This document shows positions 25,601 to 39,605 of a DNA stretch of 64,000 nucleotides, piece after piece. The notes under the pieces are model-generated. The model did no database searches. It saw only the letters and a list, made by a program, of their open reading frames with translations, and had not been told where the DNA came from. The stretch covers positions 620,001 through 684,000 of the forward strand of contig JAQGEQ010000213.1 in the NCBI GenBank assembly GCA_034620365.1. The letters run 5' to 3'. Position numbers and translations under genes: made by a program. Origin of the DNA: Pegea sp. RAD2-039 (taxonomy: Eukaryota; Chordata; Thaliacea; Salpida; Salpidae). Positions within the stretch are counted from its first letter, which is position 1, and every line of letters starts with the position of its first letter.

Positions 25601-28600
25601 CATAATTTTGTTGTCTTTATTGAAAAGAAAAATTTAGCACAATTTTGCAAATTTGATGTAAATTTTAGAACAAAAACTTATTTTGTTTTTAAATAAGCTT
25701 TGCTAATAACTACTATTAAAGTATACAAGTAGTGTTTGTTTATACTTGTTTTTTCCTCATCTAAAATTTATTCAAACTTGTTTATTAAACAAAGAGCTAG
25801 TGCATGTATATGTAAACGTATTTTAACCATCTTTATTGTCTTTAAACAATCCGGAAAGAAATTTAAACAAATATCGAAAAATTAAAAATATCTTTGTCAG
25901 TTATTTTAATAAAATTGTTGTAAAATCAAAAGTTGAAATTGGTTAAAAACTAGTATATAAATTGTTCTAGGAACATATATATCGTTCTTGGAACAATAAC
26001 ATATATTAGGTTTTTTAAAGTTGTCAGTTAGTGTCAATATTCTTCTAAATACCATTATAATTTATAATAGAAATAAAATTTAATTACTTAAAAATTTAAT
26101 ATTTAAAGTACTTCTTTCACAGTCAAATGAAGACATTACAAGATAATTAATTGCGTTAACTATATAACATTAACTTAATTTTTTAACAGTGTTTCGTTAA
26201 CTTATTCTTTAAAATATTGCATAGAATTTTGATAAGAATACTAATTGCATAGATAATTGCATGAATGAATAATAAGTTTTATATGAACATAAAACTACAA
26301 AAAATAAACTATTACTAAAAACTGAATAAAAGAGATTAGATGCTAGTTAGTTATTATAATTTGTGTAGCTACTTACAAAATGTGCTAAATTTTAAAAGAA
26401 AAAAATTGTAGATTGAGCTTACATAAGCTAGATAATTTATTCCTTAAAGGCATGGTAACGATTTAAAAACAACTCATAAATTTATATAACGAAGTAGATA
26501 TTTTCATGTACGCGTACGCATTTTGTTTGTTTACAACTAATGTGGTCGATCGACATTTGAAACGAGAAAACTTAGAATTTATATTTGGGAAATGTTTTGT
26601 AAACAGTTTAAATGATTATAAATGATTTTGGATGAATAGTTTGATAAAAACATTCGATAAATTATGGTTCTTATTCAGCAATAATGAAATTCTATGTTTA
26701 TGTCCTAATGTCAGCTATTCTAATCATGATGTTTGTTGGTTTTTTTGTTTACCACACAAGTCTGTACAAATGTAAATTAGAAGTATTAACAGTTTTTCAA
26801 GGTTTTATTTAACTTCATAGTTTTCAGAAATTTTCTCATCTTTTACTGAACTTTTTCTGACCAGTTCTTTTTAAAATTTGATTTTAACATTAAGGATTTT
26901 TGCGTGTAAAAACTAAGTTTTAGTAAATCTGGTAATAAAAACATTCAATATAAAGTTTGTATCCAAAAAATTGTGCTATATTTCTTATTTAATAAATGTT
27001 AAACTATCTTTAAACATATCTTAAGGCCTAAAACTATAAAAGCATTATTTTCAGAAAGTTTTGTAAACAAATATTCAAGAAAACTAAAAATAATAATTGC
27101 CGCAGAAAAAGATTTGGCGAGCAGTGAATCAAATAAAACGCATCTATTCGTTTTTTTCTCAAATAACCTTCCAAAAGTTCTTCTAATGAACGTTCGGGCA
27201 TGAATCACTCAAAAATGATTTCAAAACTCACACCTTTAGCGTACATGCTGTGCCAAAACAATTTTAAAACATTTATTGTGAAGGCCTACTCACTATCGCA
27301 ACATAATTTAATCTCAAACGTAATCACTATTCAATAACATAGTTTTTAACCATGTAATTTATTCCGATAGTATGAAGTAAACTTTTTGTTGCATTTTGGG
27401 TGGCCTACGCGGTTTGACATGAGATAAAGGTTTAAATTTAAAGGAATCGATACTAAAATTTTGATTTAAAAATAAGTTATACAGTAGAGAAAAAATAAGA
27501 GAAAATTTGAGCTAAATTTATTTGCTGCTTTTATATCTATAAAGAGTAAAATCCGATATTTGCTGAATGTATTTCCTTCTTATTCATCAGATTACGTGGC
27601 TTTCTATTTATATGAATAAAATGCACCTGTCTTTTAATAAAGGCAGCTACTTTTGTTAATTATAAATTTTAGCATATATCCTATTACATAGAATAATTTC
27701 GAATTTTATTAAACTCTTATTATTTTTATGTTACTTAAAACAGACATTTTACTGAATAAAAACTTGTCCTGTATATTATGCCTGTAAATTTTTTCTATTT
27801 TAGTTTGATAAATATTTTACTGTTTTAAAATGTACAGTCATATATTTTGTAATTCATATTAAATGAAATTAAAAAGTTTTATTGGTAAAAAAATGGTTTA
27901 AAAGTTCAAAAGCATTTGTGGATAATTTTTCTTTATTTTTATTATTTATATTTATTAATCATAGTTATTATTTGTTTGCTATATATATTTTTAAACATAA
28001 ACAAAACTTTATAATTATCTCCAACAGATGTTATTAAAAATTAAACAGTTTACACATTACGAAACCACCTTTGTACTTGAATATTTTGATTTTAAAAGTT
28101 TAAGTTAATCATTAATCATCGAAGTTAAATTTAATTTCAAATCTGACAAAATATTATGAAAAACATTTTGAACTTTTAGTAAACTTTTCTTATTGAATTT
28201 TGGTAAATTTATATTCCTTAATGTATGAAGATAAAATTCTTTTGATACAATTAAAGTAACAAATCTTTTAATGGTTATTTTATCTTGCTTTGATAGTATT
28301 GTGCTAGCAAATGTCTTTTTAAACTTAATTGAATAAATCATTTACACAAGATTCAGCTAAAACCAAAGATTAGCATTAGATGTTTTTACTAAGTTAAACA
28401 TTTTAAAAAGTTGTAGAAGTATACGTAACTGGAAAACACTAAAAATAATTTGAACTATTTTGTTAAGAAGCTGTCTTCTTTAAAAACAAAAATAAATGAC
28501 AAGTTAGAAATTGACCTGAAAAATATTTTAAGATGATAAATTTTTATTATAACTTTTGCATTTTTCTTTACAAAACAAAGAGTTTCTTTGTTAATTGATT

Positions 28601-31600
28601 GAATGTTTGCAGTTTCACTAAACCATTTCACTAAAATAAATTACAAAATTTGTTAAGGCTGAAAACTGTTACTGGTAACGATTATATTTGCATTAATAGC
28701 TTACGCAAAACTAAATGTATTTTGTTAAAGAAACATGCCTTATTAGTTTAGTGCTTTTGCTGCGAGCAATTGCGCGTTTTTAAAAAGCCTCAAAAAGCCT
28801 TCGAGACAAGTTTTAATAGCTTGATATTGTTAACCGTTTTTGAATGTTTAAAGTTTAAGGTGCTAAGTCGATTCAATAAGCTTTTTATTAAAGTTTTATG
28901 CTTTACCTGGAAGTCAAATCATTATCGGTGAAACACAAATAAAAAATTTTGTAACGCTGATAGGTGATCATGCGAATAGTTGTAAAGAAAATAAATTAGA
29001 AAATATCCACACTTTCACGTTTTTACAGAATGAAATAATATACAATGTAGATACCTCATCAATAAAATCATTAAACCTTAAAAACAAAAGTTACTGGCGC
29101 CATTAGAAAAGAATCAATGAATATTATTATCTTTTTCATTGTGTTGTACAAAGATTTGATTGATGTGCATTTTAAAGAGCGATTTATTTTTGCAAAGATC
29201 TACTTAAGTATCATTTACAATGTGCTTCTGCTTTACGCAGTTGTATACTCGCAGCAAGGGTTTGAGTTAAATATTTCCAAATTTTAAGACATATCTTATG
29301 CTTGGCTATAAAGAAACAAATTGATCATTGATCATGTAAATACAGGAAGAAATTCAAAGCTTTAAGGATAAAATTGATGCTACTCTAGGTACAAATAATC
29401 TTTTATAACTTGATGTAGGGTAGTTAGAGATTGTTTTAAGTTTTCATCGCTGGTTAACAGCACAAAAATTGATACGTTAAAATAGAAAGTTAAGTTTCCT
29501 TGCCAGAAAAGAAATATTAGTTATCTGTATCTATGCAAGGATGAAAGAAATAAAAAAAAGATTAATATCATATTTAATCTTGGTGTAATCCAACACCTAG
29601 CAGCTGAAAGAGGTTTGCCGCTGTTATAAACTTGAGAATGAAAGCTCAATTTAAAGATTATGAATATATGCTAACAGTGATTATGAAAATAGGAAATGAA
29701 ATGATATCCTTATGATAAACTTGCTGATGGCATAGTGTTTTTCAAACACGTATGCATTTCTTTCTAAGTTATAGATATATAAACTTTATCGTACAGTTCA
29801 TACATTACTTGAAACAAACTTTATAATATTTTTTCTACTTTTCATCTTTTATGGGAACCTTTTTCGGTATTTTCTTAAATGAGAAAATTTAAACTTAGTT
29901 TTGTTGTTATATGAAAGTAAATCTTTTTACTGGTCTTATTAGTTTTCTGTTACAAAAAACAAAGCATTTCCCTATAATTATATAGACAAGCACTCCTTGT
30001 AATTCTAGATATCAATTAAACACATTTTGTAAGTTATACCTTCTGGTTTATCTTATCTCTGTAATTTTAACAATAATTTTAAGAAATATCGAGTTAAAAA
30101 AATATTTTCACTTTAATGATATTAATAAAAATACAATTTTTATTTTTGTTACGGCAGACTTAATCAAGCCATTTTTATTCTGAAAGATGATAAACAAATA
30201 ATAGTAAGAAAATCAAGACTTAAACCCTCCAGAAAAATAATTTAAAGTTTTTAAAAATTTTCTCTATAAAGTTTGATATTTTACTGATAATTAATTAGCA
30301 CGTTATATTGATAGTATATGACATTTTTAAAATTTACTAAACTTCGAGTTTACACAGTTATTTTTTTAATTCCAAATTTTCATGATTTATTTTGAATATG
30401 AGCAAAGCTGTTCAATTACATTCAAAAACAATACCATATCTAAGGAAAAAGTTCGGTTGATTTTAATAATTAGCTTTTGTTTCTTTATGAAAATTTGCTT
30501 ATTAGTAAATTTATTTTTTATTTACATATTTCAAAAATTAATATTCTAATTTATCTGTATTTTGAAATTTTGCTTTAGCATCAAAATTTGCCAAATTTAT
30601 CAAACAAATTATTATAATATGAAAATTAAAATCATTTCAATAGGTATTTTTAATTATATTAGAATAACATTAGCCAATAACAGTCAGAGTCTTAGCTTAT
30701 TTGGTTAATTTAAGAAATTTACTGTAAAATTTAACAAAACTGATGTTTTTAAAAATTGATACAATGAACTTTAAATACGAAAATATTTTATTGAAATTAT
30801 CTCTAGCTTCACTGACTTGTGCATGAGTTCTATAAAAAATTGATCAAAACTTCATTTTATTAAACAAAATAATGTTTGGCTAATTGGTTTCTATCAATTT
30901 TTGTTAGAAATGATGTATATTCCAATAAAATAGTTATTACCCTTAAATAAAAACTTACATTCTAAATTGTTATGGTTTTTGACAGTGGTAAGAAAAACAA
31001 GCTTATTACAAAGTTTCATAACTATAAAATTACATCATAGCCTAAGACAGAAACCAATTTTTAAAATAACAAAAAACTCATAAAGATAGGTTACGAATTA
31101 TAGTAATTCTAGAAGCATAAGTCAAACGTTTCCAAAATAGATTGTGTCATCAAATATTTACTAATTTACGAAGGTTATCATCCAACTTAGAATTGAATAT
31201 ACACAACCACAAGTCTGTTGACATGTCGTCATAATGAGTTTAATAATGAGTTCAATATAAGGTAATGTATATTTGGCTTGCTAAACAAGTTTTTTTTGAA
31301 TTGTTTATGAATTTGATGATGTGTTGAATTTAACAGCATGAGTTTTATTCATCGGTAATATTTTACAGACAAAGGCTCTATTATCTTGCCATTAAATATT
31401 TAAAGTAGTTTCAATTTGCATGACAATAATATAAACTTTTAATTTCCATTTTAGACCATCTTGTTCAAACTTATTGCTTTTATATTTATTATATAAGTTA
31501 TATAATTTACAATAATTTGATTTTATAAACGTTAAGTTGGGAAGTAATAAATCTTTCTATCAAAATTATGCGGTTAAAACTGCTCATTAAAATTGTCATT

Positions 31601-34600
31601 GTTTTTAAATTTTTTCATTCAAGTTTTATCAAAAGTCGAGTTTATTATTCAGCTGAGGTTCTAAAGGTCAATTAAAATAGACATTTATACACTTTGCTTA
31701 ACAGTTAAAAAAATTGACTTTTAAATGGTTTATTTTGGTTTATAGTCAACTGATTGTACTATTATTTAAAACTACGCTTTCCAAATTTTCAACCTTTTGA
31801 CATCTTCCTTTTAGTATTTAGGGAGTAAATTCAGTTTAAACTATTTTTTTAAACTAAAAGTACTTAAATAAAAGATCAGTCGTCAATTGATCAACTTAAG
31901 TCTATCAACAAAGAATAATTTATAAAAGTAACAATAAAACACTTATGATTTTTCTAATATTTTATTCATTTATTTTCTTCGCAACTTTTTTGCTGAGAAA
32001 ACTTAGCCAAAATACATTTACATAAGTTTATCCTGTCATAATATTACCATTTACTTCATTTTTTCCATATTTTGTTGCTTAAATTTTCATGATTTTTATA
32101 TTTGCTATTTTATAGAAGGTTTATTAACTAACTTATAACCTTAAACATAAAATATTCTTTGTTAAAACTTACAGTCTCATTAATATTTATAGATTGGTTG
32201 TTTGTTACACGGTTGTAGTACCCAGTTTACAAACTTTTTATAGTGTTGGTCTTAGTCTAATCAACTAGTATAACATTTTTTTATTATAATTTTTACTTGT
32301 TTACTGTTATCATGTAAATAAGAAGTCCAGCTATTGCAAAATTATTTATGAATTTTAAATTCTTTTCTACATTTAAATTTCTTAATGGTATTAACTATAT
32401 CTTGAAGTATTCAGAATCAAGAATGGGAACAAAATTATTTTGTGAGAACTCAAAAATGCTTGTGAGATTAATGAAAGATGACATATTGTCACGTACTTTC
32501 ATCACTTATCTTTGAAATTTGGGTAATTTAAAAAAAATCAGAAACATGATAAACAAAGAAGATTTTAATAAATTGAAATCTTTAAATTGTACAGAAGTTA
32601 ACTAAAGATTTGTGCTGGCTGTTGGTTTCACGAAAATGCTTTTTCTGAAGAAAAAAATTAAAAAAAGATTTAGATACTTTTGTTTGATTGTTTGCTTTAA
32701 AATACTTTTATCGTCAAGTATTTATTAATTATTTCTTTGAATTTATCTTAAATAACAAATTGATTACACAAAATTTAAACCTAAGCTATTAATTCTATTC
32801 ACACCTTTTAAACACTTATTTTTTGATATAATTTGTAGGTCAGATGCATTTCGATGGGAAAGTGCCTTTTGTCATATCGCTGTCGATATATGACTAAACT
32901 GCCCTAAGAACAAATCTGCGCAACATCATATAATTTCAAAGATAATATTTCATGAAGGCATTGAAGAGTGTCCGATTTCTTTGGCTTAAATTTTTATCAA
33001 TTGTAGCAAGCAGTAAGTGAAAACTTGTACCTCAAAGAATTGCGGAGATTTAGGCTATTATCATATCACAAGTAGAGTCATTATATTTAGGCCTTTCTTC
33101 AACTTAAGAATGAAAAGTGTACGTTGTATTTAGCTCAATAAGTCTGTAAGCGACAGTGTTTTAATGTTAAAACTTAAGTTTATTAATTTAAAGAGAATAT
33201 TTCTAAATTTATGGGAAAATTACCTAATCAGCTTTTTTTTACCAATTATTTGGAGCATGACCATTATGTAAATGATGTAGATAACTTATGATTAGTATTA
33301 AGACTATTGAACTATTTTTCGATTAACAACTTTATTTTAATTAACTTTAAACAATTTTCAGCTGTAATTATAAAATAATTTAAGTTTAACGATCAATTTT
33401 CCTAAATGAATCAAAACCAGATTTCTGTAATAATGGCATTTTAGGTGGTTTTGAAGACTTTTGATACTTAATGAAGTGATTTTTAAAAGGCTTTAGCACA
33501 TAAATATTTAGGTAAATGATTGATTAGTTAGTTTGGAAACGATTAATATTTTATTTTGTATATTTATAGATTGAATACGGTTTAATTAAACGTTTTAAAT
33601 TTTGAAAGTATGTCTGTTAGAAGAGTTTTGATAGAAAGCAAAGCTAGAAGCACATAACAAAGTAGATTTGATGAAAATCTTATTTAATTTTTTATATCTT
33701 TATCAAAGTATAATATAAGATAGATTTTGTATATACATTTAGAAATACTTATAATAAAAATTTTATAACAGATACTTATAATTAGGAGCTTATTAACATC
33801 CAAATATTCCTATAAAATATTACTCAGTTGAAAAGTTGATGCGATTGTTTTACAAAATAATTAAATTTTGATTTAATGCTTGAAACAATTTTGACTTCTA
33901 AGATGATAAATATTTAATTAAATCATGTTACAGTCAAACTTTTCAAAAAAATAAAAATAACCATTATTAGATACCAAGGTTGGATTATTTTAATTTATGT
34001 GTATGCTTATTATTAGGAAGTTATGAAATAACTATTATTAAAATAAATATCATTCGTCTTTTTGAATTTAATAATACTCGTTCGTCAAAAACCTAAACAG
34101 TTACATTTATTGGTTATCATTTATTGGGCCTCTTGTCGAGTCTATAATACAAATTTTATAATTTTATTTAATTCTTGCAACAAAAGTGTAAAATGAGAAA
34201 ATAAGTTATTTAATTGAATAACAAGCATTTGTAAATACTTGTAACATAAATTTATTAAATATATGCAGGTATTAAAAATTTATAGAAGAGTAAGTTAATG
34301 GAATATGTATTGTCTGTACATTTTCTCATTTTACTTTTTGTTTTTAAAATTATGTACTGTTGGTAAAAAAGAACTCTTTATTTTTGGTTTCCTCTTAAGA
34401 AATATTAGGTGTAAGTTTTGTTGTGAGGTTTAGTTTATCATGAATGTATTTCTAATATTTTAAGTTAATTAAACAAGAATACCAAACACTTTGATTAAAA
34501 AACTTTCTTCAAATAGTCATAAACGTGAGTTAAAGTTAATGCAAAAATTCTAAATATCTGGCGTTGATTGATTTTTTTATTAAAATGTTTCATTTTAAGT

Positions 34601-35430
34601 TAATGCCTCCATACATTTAAATGAAAATAATCTAATGTTGACAAATGAGCTTTTCTAATAGCCACCAAGTAGTTTTACATCATACAACATATCATATAAA
34701 AATAAATAATACAGCCGCTGAAAGCAGACGTTTATATCTTTTTTTTCAGTAATTCATTACAATTTTAAAGAAAAAATTTCTCTTTTAAGTCTAAATCAAA
34801 TAATTTTTGATAAAAGAACGAATGTTGAATTATACAATGAAGTATATGCAGAGAGTGAAATATCAACAGTACATAACAATAAGTCAATTCAAGTAATTGG
34901 TTTAAATATTTACAAAGTACAAAAACTTGCACGTTTGATAAATTAATTAGTTTAATAAATACGTATTTTATTAGTTTTAATTAATGCATTGAATAATTGA
35001 TTTGAAAATAATAGGTTTGTTGTAAGCTACATGACGTACAGTTATACAAACAAATTACTAAAGTAGAAAATTGTTGATATCAAAATACTTTGCTCGGTTA
35101 TTAAAAATGATTAATTAATTTTTTGATGTTTTTATTTCAATTACATTTATAGACTGGCTTGTCTAAATTCTTAAACAGCAAAATAATAGAATACAATTTG
35201 AAAAATATATATATCTGTCAAGTTTTCACACCAAACTTGTTAAATATTTGAAGAGATCTATTTTTTTCTTACAGTGGACATAAATCAATTTTTAATTATT
35301 TCATTTACTAAGTGTTAATTTCTCAAATAAAATTCATGAAAAGTTCAAAAGTTTTAGCATTCATTTATTATAAATGTGCAAATTTTTATAATAATCACTC
35401 AAAAATTGCCATTAGTTACAAATCATTTTA
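22653..35430. other. Gene-free AT-rich stretch upstream of the homeobox gene
   Basis: About 12.8 kb of AT-rich sequence, which should include the homeobox promoter near 22.7-23.5 kb. Open stretches such as 23,637-23,879, 24,031-24,228, 26,999-27,208 and 28,105-28,341 are under 85 codons and low in complexity, and show no domain or splice support. I see no RNA gene, tandem array or transposon core. Confidence 0.6.
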
Positions 35431-35693
35431 TCTGTGTCGCTTTTTATGCGACATCCGATAAACAACAGTGCCAATATATTTCGATGCTTATTTACAGAAA
35501 AGTTTCCCAATTTCATTGCGGCCATCGAATGGAATGAAACGATCTATTCCAAGTGGATCTACATTTATTAGAAAAATTTCTTTTACTTGTGTTCTTAAAA
35601 GTTCAAATATTCATCTCATTAAAACCGCAAGCTCTTCTGTCAAATTGTAACGTGCAAATGATAAAATAGATCTCATCAAATGATCACACAAAC
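35431..35693 (-). pseudogene. Stop-interrupted coding-like relic, unknown protein
   Basis: One minus-strand frame gives complex, protein-like sequence (LSFARYNLTEELAVLMR, then EIFLINVDPLGIDRFIPFDG, then ASKYIGTVVYRMSHKK). It is broken by TGA at 35613-35611 and TAA at 35490-35488. A shift of frame further upstream continues similar-looking sequence (KNDLYREDRIL-like). Base composition is richer in GC than the surroundings. PLGIDRF faintly recalls the PLG.DR motif of WHIM/DDT-type chromatin proteins, but the usual Tyr-Trp that follows is absent, so I do not assign it. The plus strand is also open at 35468-35650, which leaves the coding strand uncertain. Confidence 0.3.
35435..35453. other. Perfect hairpin TGTCGC/GCGACA
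   Basis: A six-base stem (TGTCGC, 35435-35440) pairs with GCGACA (35448-35453) across a seven-base TTTTTAT loop. It stands out as a GC-containing palindrome in AT-rich DNA and abuts the downstream end of the coding-like relic on the minus strand. It is not the canonical histone stem-loop. Its function is unknown; it could be part of a transposon terminus. Confidence 0.5.
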
Positions 35694-35699
35694 TAAGAT

Positions 35700-38600
35700 G
35701 CGATCTTCTCGATAAAGATCATTTTGTGAAAGTTTCAAATATTTATGTGAACTATTATTACTTAAGATCTTTATATAAGTGCAAATGTAAGCTGCTAACT
35801 TGAGTTAAGCGATGCAAAACGCGTTTGAAATAAACAATTTTGCTGTCACAAAAATGACAAATTTTGAAGCTCACAATGATTATTATTTAAATCGAAATTT
35901 TACAACAAATAGATCAAAATTAAAAGAACAATTTTTCATTAAATTATTAAAATAATTATTAATTTTGTTAAAGATTGTTCAATTAGTTTATCTGCAAAAA
36001 ACTCTCAAAACGTAAATTAATTCAAATTTAATAAAAGATTAGAAATTGTTTACGAATAATTCAAAATCACTGCGATTAATGATCAGCAAAAAAACTCACA
36101 AAAAACTAATTTAGGTTTGCTCGATGAAAATCAGATGAAACTTTATTCAAGTTATTAGATGTAAAAATCAATGTTTTATATAAATGGAATTTAATTAAGT
36201 ATAGTTGAAATCAGATTGCTTCGTTATTAGTATCGTGTTTCGCTTTCATCGAAAAGTTAGACGATGAGGTAGAGGATGTGGTTCTAATGGCGACTGTAAG
36301 TTAACCCACCAACTAGAAATATGAAAATTTCATGTTTTGAGATAATTAAACGAAATTAAATGGATCGAAAAATTCAAAAGATTTCTTAGTAGTTTTCTAA
36401 AGTCATATTTTCAAGTTGTTTTCAGTTTAGTCAATTAGTAAAAAAGATTTGAAAATAATTTTTTTGTAGCAGATTGTATATATTGCAATACTAACAAGTG
36501 AAAAGTAAACTTTCTAAAAACTTTCTGATTATAAAATTGTTTGATTAAATTCAAGATCTACAAATTCTTTTAGCAAATTGTCTACTGTATCATCAACAAA
36601 AATTATTTTTGTGTAAATGAGTTGAAAACGTGCTGAGTTTAAATTTTTCAAATTTATCTATCGTGTAGTAACTTTGATTTGCGATAAATAAACATAAAAA
36701 CTCACTTTGCAATCTTTTTATCTTAAGAAAGATTTATTTAAACCAAGCTCCTAAAATAGAAAAATTAGAGATTACAGAATCAAATTTCTAGTAAGATCAA
36801 CTTAACTCTCAGATTCAATTAGAAAGATTTTGGTCAAGACTTTAATCGACTTGACAACATCACTGAACGACAGGCGTGTCAAAAACCATAGCAGTAACGG
36901 TGAGAGATACGCAGAGATAATAAACGCACAGGTGTATAATGTGAACACCAAATTACTATTACAATTGATTCAACGTTACACCTGTCAAATCTATTCTTTG
37001 ACGTTTCAGGTTCAACCTATACTTTTCTACTTGAGTATTCGTGTGAAAGTTAAATGATTAACCACGTGATCATTTGCTTTGTAGGGGTGATTTGTGTCAA
37101 AAAAGAAGATTAGTTGTGAAGCTTTTCGTGAAAAAACGTTCAAAACCATCAAGAAAATTATTTCTAGTGACTAAACTAAACTTTTAGATTTGTATTCCCA
37201 TTGAGTAAGATAATGAAATTATCGAGTTAAAACAACTTTTTACTGTAAATATACAAATTTTGATGAGTCTAAACCTTAGAAAATTTGTTATTCAATATAC
37301 TGAAATTATTACAATGAATTTTTAGAAACTTTTTTTATTTGACTTTACTGATATCTATCTAAACTTGTTGACTGATAAGAAATATCTAAAACAATAAGGT
37401 ATAAAAAGATGAATTGAGTTGAAATTGCCTAACAGCATTAAAGTGATTTTTCTGAAACCGTAGCTTTTATTATACATTAAAACACAAAAGCATCAACCCT
37501 AGCTTACAATATGGTTTTTAGATTTATTATTTTAAAGTTTTAATGAAATTATAAACAGAAGATTTTTTATGTGGTGTATCCACAATCGGTAATTTGCTCT
37601 GCGTAATTCAACTTCAAGCGTTTATTTCATGACAGCATAAGAAGCTTAAATTGCTTATTATTAGATTCTAGTGATTAATAAACTAAAAAGTTAATATCTC
37701 TTTAAAATCTTAAGATTACAAAAGCAACAAACTGAGTTTGTAAAAGAAATATTGAATTGATTATTATCTAAAATACGAACTACTGCATGTAAAACAGACA
37801 CAAATTAATAAAATATTTTTGAATATTTAACTCGAAATATTACATTATCTAACTATTCTTTTGGTAAGATACATGCTACTGCTATAATTAGCGCCTTGCT
37901 TCGAGTAATCGCTCTTAAATTGTCTTTTAAGTACCTTTGACCACCAAACAAAAGATCTATTATAAGACATGTTTCTCGTTGTCCTGCTTGTGAAGGAGCT
38001 TATAACGACCAAGGCAATAAATCGATTGAAATATTACTGTGCTTCACGTGAAATTCAGACTCTTGGTGCTACGAAAATAATCTTCTATCAAACTACCAAA
38101 AAAACGAATTAGTATTCTTTTAAGCAATATAATTTTTGGAATACTATTTAAAATATCTATTTGGTTTAATTAAACTTAAAAGCCAGTCAAAAAGAAACAA
38201 AAAAAAGAAAGAAATAAAAAAAGTTTTCAGCTCATTGCTTATAATTTTGCAACAATTTATATAAAATTATTTATTTGCAATTATTATTATCAGTTTAGAA
38301 ATGATGAAGTGTGGTTTTTATTCAGTTTCTTTCTTTTATAAAGTTGGCATTCAAACGAAACCAGTTTTATTTGAACTTAAATCTTAATTGATTGCTTCAT
38401 ACTTTTACTTTCATCCAAAAAGAGACCTATTAGAGTCTATTAATCGTTAGCTTCTGTTGTGGGGCTCAAATTCGCTTATTTCAGTCCGCAGAAGACTTGT
38501 CTTGATAATAGTTTGCACAATGTAACTTTTCAAAATGTACTCAGTAATATACAGCGGCAACATGCGGATGAGAATATGACAAAAGTCAAATATACTTGAA

Positions 38601-39130
38601 ACTGGTTTTGGTCAAATTAAAATTGTTCAGTTACAAATTTATTTTCAGGTGTCAAAATATCTAACTGATAATATGAAGAAGTTTGTAACTTGCATCCTAA
38701 TTTAACTGCAAGTATTAAAAGAGTTTTTACATTATAGGTTACAAGTTGAACGAGGCTTATAAAAATTTAGAAAACTTCTAACTGCCACCTAGATAAACAC
38801 TTTGAAATTTGTTAAACTTTGAAATAAAATGTAATTTAAAATCTCTTGTTGGAAAACATAAAGAATTTTTTTTCAAATCTAAACTGCTGTTGATCGAATG
38901 TAATCAAACTTTTAAACAAAAGTTTAAATTGCTTAATTAAATTTAGATATATCAGTTTACTTTATTTTTAAATTATGTATCATGGAGTGAAAAATTCGTG
39001 CTTCTTGTAAAAGAACTTAGAAATTAAATTTTAATGCAAAATTAAAACAACATAATACAAAAAAGATCAAAAATTTTTGCACACATAAAAATGTAGTATA
39101 TTTATATTGAGTTTAACAGCAACAAAACTG
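35700..39130. other. AT-rich stretch, no recognised gene apart from an inverted-repeat cluster
   Basis: No exon or RNA gene could be supported here. The region around 37,860-38,090 is slightly richer in GC and shows short peptides such as RCPACEGAYNDQ in one frame, but without splice sites, a second pair of metal ligands or length. The inverted repeats at 36.87-36.99 kb are listed separately. Confidence 0.55.
36869..36985. other. Inverted-repeat cluster with AGGTGT cores
   Basis: GACAGGCGTGTC (36869-36880) has palindromic four-base arms (GACA/TGTC). ACAGGTGTA (36928-36936) and TACACCTGT (36977-36985) form a perfect nine-base inverted pair, 40 bp apart. The repeated AGGTGT/ACACCT core resembles T-box half-sites and contains CAGGTG E-boxes. 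This could be a regulatory site or the remains of a mobile element's inverted ends. No direct evidence of function. Confidence 0.3.
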
Positions 39131-39134
39131 ACTG

Positions 39135-39284
39135 TTACTGATAGATATTACCAACAAGTTTGGTATTTTCGGCAAAATGTATCAAATTTACAGAACTATT
39201 TAGTGATTTTGAGCAGTGTGTAATGTCATTGATATAAATATCGGAGAAAAAAGATCTAATTCTGCTACTTTGGGGAACACCAGG
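39135..39284 (-). pseudogene. Family B reverse transcriptase core, copy 1 (fragment)
   Basis: One minus-strand frame stays open for 49 codons and contains RT palm motifs in order. PGVPQSS corresponds to GVPQGS, DIYINDI to the xxYINDL segment, and HFAENTKL to FADDTKL. The catalytic Asp pair is degenerate (AEN instead of ADD), so the fragment cannot be functional. It ends at TAA 39137-39135. The motif set is that of non-LTR retrotransposon RTs. It shares the SLNSSVN spacer with copy 2 just to the right. Confidence 0.72.
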
Positions 39285-39469
39285 AAAATGCCTAGGTCTT
39301 CAATGACTGGTAATTGTGAAGTTTTTGTTGTTTAGATAAAAATCAGGTGATGTTGGGTTAGAGACTTATAGTTTGTTGGCAGGTAGAAATAATTATCGGT
39401 AGCTAGCTTGAGTTTAATTGAATAGCATAGGTTAGTAGATTCTGAAGACATAAAAGAGTAATTAAGTTA

Positions 39470-39605
39470 GTACGAAAAAGTTTGGCATTGTTAGTAAAAA
39501 GCATTTAATTTACAGAACTATTCAGAGATGTAGAACAGTTTGTAATATCATTAATATATATATTGGAGAGAAAAGGGTCAATAATTAGAGGGCCAATGTC
39601 TTAGA
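39470..39605 (-). pseudogene. Family B reverse transcriptase core, copy 2 (fragment)
   Basis: The minus strand encodes GPLIIDPFLSNIYINDI, then NCSTSLNSSVN, a TAA stop, then LFTNNAKLFR in place of the FADDTKLFR motif. Two stops and the lost Asp pair show decay. Nucleotide similarity to copy 1 is obvious (for example TTTACAGAACTATT in both on the plus strand). Between the two copies the minus strand carries FYLNNKNFTIT and an EDLGI stretch, which resembles the segment that normally follows the RT core. The unit therefore appears duplicated head to tail. Confidence 0.68.

Noticed and set aside
37968-38052. Peptide RCPACEGAYNDQ suggesting a zinc-binding exon
   Set aside because: Only one Cys pair, no supporting splice sites and a stop soon after; other frames are equally open.
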